From Bacteroidetes/Chlorobi group bacterium ChocPot_Mid (GTDB lineage Bacteria; Bacteroidota; Ignavibacteria; Kapaibacteriales; UBA2268): a stretch of 16,122 nt of DNA. Where the stretch lies: positions 1-16,122 of the forward strand of contig RCNQ01000022.1 in NCBI GenBank assembly GCA_003731675.1. The letters run 5' to 3'. Numbering within the stretch: position 1 is the first letter of the stretch; each line of letters starts with the position of its first letter. Below, one piece after another: positions 13,878 to 16,122 of the stretch. The position numbers and the translations under genes are program-made. Below the pieces are notes generated by a model that was not told the DNA's origin, made no database searches, and saw only the letters and a program-made list of their open reading frames with translations.

Positions 13878-14894
13878 ATGAAACCCGCATTATCAATCCT
13901 CTTAATAGTAGTAACAATAGTAAGTTTATCTTGCCAACACACAACAGAACCAGAACTACAGCCGGGAAGAAGAGATTATGTGTGGACGGTGGATACAATT
14001 AATCCAGGAAATGAGTCTTTATATTTAGGAAGAATATGGGGGAGCTCTCCAAATGACGTCTGGGCAGTAGGGACTAGCAGTTGGTCTGCGACAACTATAT
14101 GGCATTATGATGGTGTAAAGTGGAAAACAGATTCAATTCCTAGGAAGGTAAATCCTTTTGCAATATTTGGTCTATCAAAAAACGAAGTATGGTTAGGCAA
14201 TTTAAATAATACAATATGGAAATATAATGGAAATACCTGGTTTCAATTTGGCGAGTATAAAATAGAGTCTACTTATGACAATATGGTAATTAATTATTTT
14301 GATGGGATTTCTAAAAATAATATATATGCAGTTGGCGGATTTATGAGAAATACCACTTACCATGGTAAAGCTATTATTATGAATTTTAATGGAATATCTT
14401 GGGAATTTATGAATATTCCTGAAACAGACGCAGCATTTACAGTGGTAGCAATTGAACCTAAGACAGGTATATTAGTTATAGGTGGAATGGTATTTGACCC
14501 AACTGGCTTTATTGCAAAAGTATATTGTTGGGATGGAAAAGAACTAAAAGAATTATTATCAGACTATGGCTGGTCATTTGTAATAAGACTTGGTGATGAA
14601 ATATGTGTTACCAATGCTTCAAGAATATATAAATATTCTAATAAAAATCTCACACTTTGGAAAGATAACAATGGTACGGGAATAAATGGAAATATTATTT
14701 GTGGTAGAAGTAGAAATGATTTTTTTATAAGTGGAATTAATGGTATATACCACTATAATGGAAAAGAGTTCAAAATTATATATGAAATTAATTTAACAGT
14801 AGAAAGAGGTATAATATTTGACAAAGATGTTTTTTTTATTGGGATAGACTATCTCAATGGTAAAAATTATATAATTCATGGACAATTAAAGTAG
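13878..14894 (+). CDS. Second predicted propeller lipoprotein, paralogue of the one at 11051
   Basis: This 338-residue protein starts with the same leader as its upstream paralogue (identical through Ser18, then Cys19), with Gln20 in place of Lys20. After residue 28 the two sequences diverge strongly at the DNA level but keep the same design. Seven repeats are visible: SPNDVWAVGT with WHYDGVKW, NEVWLGNL with WKYNGNTW, NNIYAVGG with MNFNGISW, GILVIGG with YCWDGKEL, then weaker ones ending with NDFFISG/YHYNGKEF and DVFFIGI/YIIHGQLK. A seven-bladed propeller anchored to a membrane by lipid is the best model. The start is fixed by GGGGG 4 bases upstream. Transcription probably begins at the poly-A promoter of junction copy 2. 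Ligand and function are unknown. Confidence 0.75.
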   Translation: MKPALSILLIVVTIVSLSCQHTTEPELQPGRRDYVWTVDTINPGNESLYLGRIWGSSPNDVWAVGTSSWSATTIWHYDGVKWKTDSIPRKVNPFAIFGLSKNEVWLGNLNNTIWKYNGNTWFQFGEYKIESTYDNMVINYFDGISKNNIYAVGGFMRNTTYHGKAIIMNFNGISWEFMNIPETDAAFTVVAIEPKTGILVIGGMVFDPTGFIAKVYCWDGKELKELLSDYGWSFVIRLGDEICVTNASRIYKYSNKNLTLWKDNNGTGINGNIICGRSRNDFFISGINGIYHYNGKEFKIIYEINLTVERGIIFDKDVFFIGIDYLNGKNYIIHGQLK

Positions 14895-14916
14895 GAGGAT
14901 TGAGCAAAAAAATAAC

Positions 14917-14941
14917 GAGAGGGTGATTGCCACACCCTCTC
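14917..14941 (-). terminator. GC-rich hairpin oriented as a minus-strand terminator
   Basis: The arms gagagggtg and caccctctc pair perfectly over 9 bp around a 7-base loop. A run of seven A lies four bases before the left arm (gcaaaaaaataac), so on the minus strand the stem is followed by gttattttttt, the classic terminator form. On the plus strand no T-tract follows. It could still stall or protect the plus-strand transcript 3' end. Confidence 0.5.
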
Positions 14942-14947
14942 ATAAAC

Positions 14948-15006
14948 GCAAATAAAAATTAGGCTGCTCACCTAAGACTTTGCTTGGCATAGGCATTTTT
15001 ATTTGC
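14948..15006 (+). ncRNA. Candidate structured RNA element (leader of the last gene or 3' end of the lipoprotein transcript)
   Basis: The arms gcaaataaaaa (14948-14958) and tttttatttgc (14996-15006) pair perfectly over 11 bp. Inside, ttagg (14959-14963) and cctaa (14971-14975) form a hairpin with a 7-base loop stacked directly on the closing stem. The remaining part (ttgcttggcataggca) has weak self-pairing. It matches no riboswitch that can be recognised by eye. The role is unknown. Confidence 0.35.
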
Positions 15007-15030
15007 AATACAATAGTATTAATTTTTTTT
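15007..15030 (+). terminator. Weak hairpin plus eight-T run
   Basis: The arms aatac and gtatt pair over 5 bp around the loop aata, followed by aatttttttt. The stem is short and AT-rich, so it may be a weak or conditional terminator between the lipoprotein gene and the last gene. Confidence 0.3.
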
Positions 15031-15055
15031 AACTTTTTAAACTATGGAGGTAAAA

Positions 15056-16122
15056 ATGAAAAAAATTATTGTAATAGCCTTTACTGCAATTCTTTTAACT
15101 TTAGGGTTGGAAAAATTAAAAGCACAATATATTTCTTTTGAACCTCATCAAGGTGATGTTTATCTATGTCGGGGGACAAGTTCAACAGCAAGAATAAACT
15201 TATATTGGAATTGGGCTTTAACATCATATCCTTATTCTTATGCTGCTTATGCAAAACTTAAAACAGGAATAAAAGATTATGAAGCTAATGTAAAAGCTAC
15301 TAATCGAGGATCGTTCCCTGAATATTTTGATTTACCCTCTGGAACATATACTTGGACAATGGAATTATATGAGTTTTTTAATGAATTAGAAGGTTTTGTA
15401 AAAACAGCTTCGGTTACAAATGTATTTTATGTTAAATATAAGTTATATGCAGCAAATAATTTTTCAGGAGGTATAATTAACCTCGAAGGTTCCACTGTAC
15501 AATCAGGTTCAAGTGTTATTAAATTAGTAAATCAAAATGTGTCCGTAGGAGCTATAGATCAAAATGATGGTCAAGGTTATTATAGGATATGGAATTCTAA
15601 CGGAATTAATAATAGTAATTGGTTAATACATAGTATTCCTATAGGTGGTGCAACATCTCGTAATTATTCATATACAGTTACAATTAATGATAATAGTGCA
15701 ACGTTAGTTGCTGATCTTAAAAAACTCTGCAATGTCACCTTCCAGAATAATTTTGTTAGTGTAGGCAATGGCGGAACAATAAAAGTAAATGAAACACAAT
15801 ACAATTCTCCTACATCACAATTTCAAGTAGTTGAAGGCAATGCAATAACAGCAGAAGCACAGTATTATTATTATATAAATGGAATTGATTATGTATTTAC
15901 AAATTGGAATGATGGTTCGACATCATTGTCTAAAACATTTACAATAAATGCCCATAATCAAATTATAGCAAATTATAGAGGTAAACCGACGAATAATGGG
16001 GAGAATATTCATTTTGGAAGTCAAGTAGGAGCACCAATAGAGATATACTGGAATGATAATCCCAATTCAAATGTAACCCAATATCAAATATGGAGAAAAG
16101 TAAAACATAATGGAGTAATGGG
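15056..16122 (+). CDS. Secreted beta-rich protein, 3' end outside window (paralogue of the exoprotein at 12135)
   Basis: The open frame runs from the ATG at 15056, with TGGAGG six bases upstream, to the window edge without a stop, giving 355 residues. A signal peptide is present (about 1-23, MKKIIVIAFTAILLTLGL then EKLKA before Gln24). A first beta-rich region follows at about 24-125. Two InlB B-repeat-like segments occupy about 126-222 and 227-309, the second with FTNWNDGSTSLSKTF and ending IIANYRGKP. A fibronectin III-like module then starts at about 318 (PIEIYWNDN, YQIWRKVK) and is cut off. The same order of modules, including the NVHF/NIHF linker and YRK/WRK pattern, occurs in the exoprotein at 12135, so the two are paralogues with diverged sequence. 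A T9SS tail is expected beyond the edge. Confidence 0.8.
   Translation, partial: MKKIIVIAFTAILLTLGLEKLKAQYISFEPHQGDVYLCRGTSSTARINLYWNWALTSYPYSYAAYAKLKTGIKDYEANVKATNRGSFPEYFDLPSGTYTWTMELYEFFNELEGFVKTASVTNVFYVKYKLYAANNFSGGIINLEGSTVQSGSSVIKLVNQNVSVGAIDQNDGQGYYRIWNSNGINNSNWLIHSIPIGGATSRNYSYTVTINDNSATLVADLKKLCNVTFQNNFVSVGNGGTIKVNETQYNSPTSQFQVVEGNAITAEAQYYYYINGIDYVFTNWNDGSTSLSKTFTINAHNQIIANYRGKPTNNGENIHFGSQVGAPIEIYWNDNPNSNVTQYQIWRKVKHNGVM

Larger units (their letters stand above)
13496..13955 (+). repeat. Junction repeat copy 2 (T9SS tail + terminator + promoter + lipoprotein leader)
   Basis: This is the second copy of the 454-base junction, 2821 bases downstream (2827 after the tract). It differs from copy 1 by ten substitutions and six extra A in the homopolymer. 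It joins the tail of the exoprotein gene to the leader of the second propeller lipoprotein gene. Confidence 0.95.
14895..15055. other. Structured intergenic region between the second lipoprotein gene and the last gene
   Basis: This 161-base gap contains a perfect 9-bp GC-rich hairpin (14917-14941), an 11-bp closing stem around a smaller hairpin (14948-15006), a 5-bp hairpin (15007-15020) followed by eight T (15023-15030), and a good TGGAGG ribosome binding site (15045-15050). The equivalent gap in the first unit (12113-12134) is only 22 bases and has none of this. Confidence 0.7.

Noticed and set aside
14948..15006. Integron attC recombination site, given the cassette-like layout
   Set aside because: The paired core sites (RYYYAAC and GTTRRRY) are absent, no integrase is seen, and the repeated units are joined by long homologous junctions instead.
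1..16122. CRISPR array or insertion sequence
   Set aside because: No regularly spaced short repeats, transposase frames or terminal inverted repeats with target duplications were seen.

Overview
The window is AT-rich bacterial DNA, most likely from an Ignavibacteria-like member of the Bacteroidota/Chlorobiota lineage. The main clue is the type IX secretion (T9SS) sorting tail. It carries the motif YPNPFNPET, then LKVYDILGKEIATLVNE, then KKMILAK, a form common in that group. Lipoproteins with W-x-V-G propeller repeats and multidomain beta-sandwich exoproteins agree with this. The assignment is inference from protein style; no marker gene is present.

Left part (1-6268): a minus-strand tRNA-Asn with its own terminator is followed by a compact plus-strand operon. 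Its order is methylmalonyl-CoA mutase catalytic subunit, methylmalonyl-CoA epimerase, then four subunits of a sodium-pumping methylmalonyl-CoA decarboxylase (mmdA, mmdD, mmdC, mmdB). Together they would turn succinyl-CoA into propionyl-CoA plus CO2 and use the decarboxylation energy to export Na+. The mutase lacks the cobalamin-binding domain, so a separate B12 subunit must be encoded elsewhere.

Middle part (6269-8920): a non-coding stretch with a decayed palindrome and a 14-base direct repeat, then a TerC-family membrane protein, and convergent to it with one base between stop codons a glutamate/dicarboxylate:cation symporter. The symporter could use the Na+ gradient made by the decarboxylase, but that link is only inferred.

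Right part (8921-16122): a secreted M1 aminopeptidase with a T9SS tail is followed by two consecutive two-gene units. Each unit is a lipoprotein predicted to be a seven-bladed propeller plus a secreted beta-rich protein; the second secreted protein runs off the window. The most striking feature is a junction repeat of about 454 bp present twice at about 98% identity (10675-11128 and 13496-13955). It begins at the T9SS tail of one gene, crosses the terminator and promoter region, and ends just after the lipoprotein signal peptide of the next gene. Between the copies the genes are unrelated or strongly diverged. Each junction contains a poly-A tract (10 versus 16 A) between a TTGACA box and a TATTAT box, giving spacers of 10 and 16 bases, which looks like a length-variable promoter switch. 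The arrangement suggests a surface-protein cassette locus with shared ends and variable contents. The last intergenic region (14895-15055) differs and holds several perfect hairpins that may be a structured RNA.
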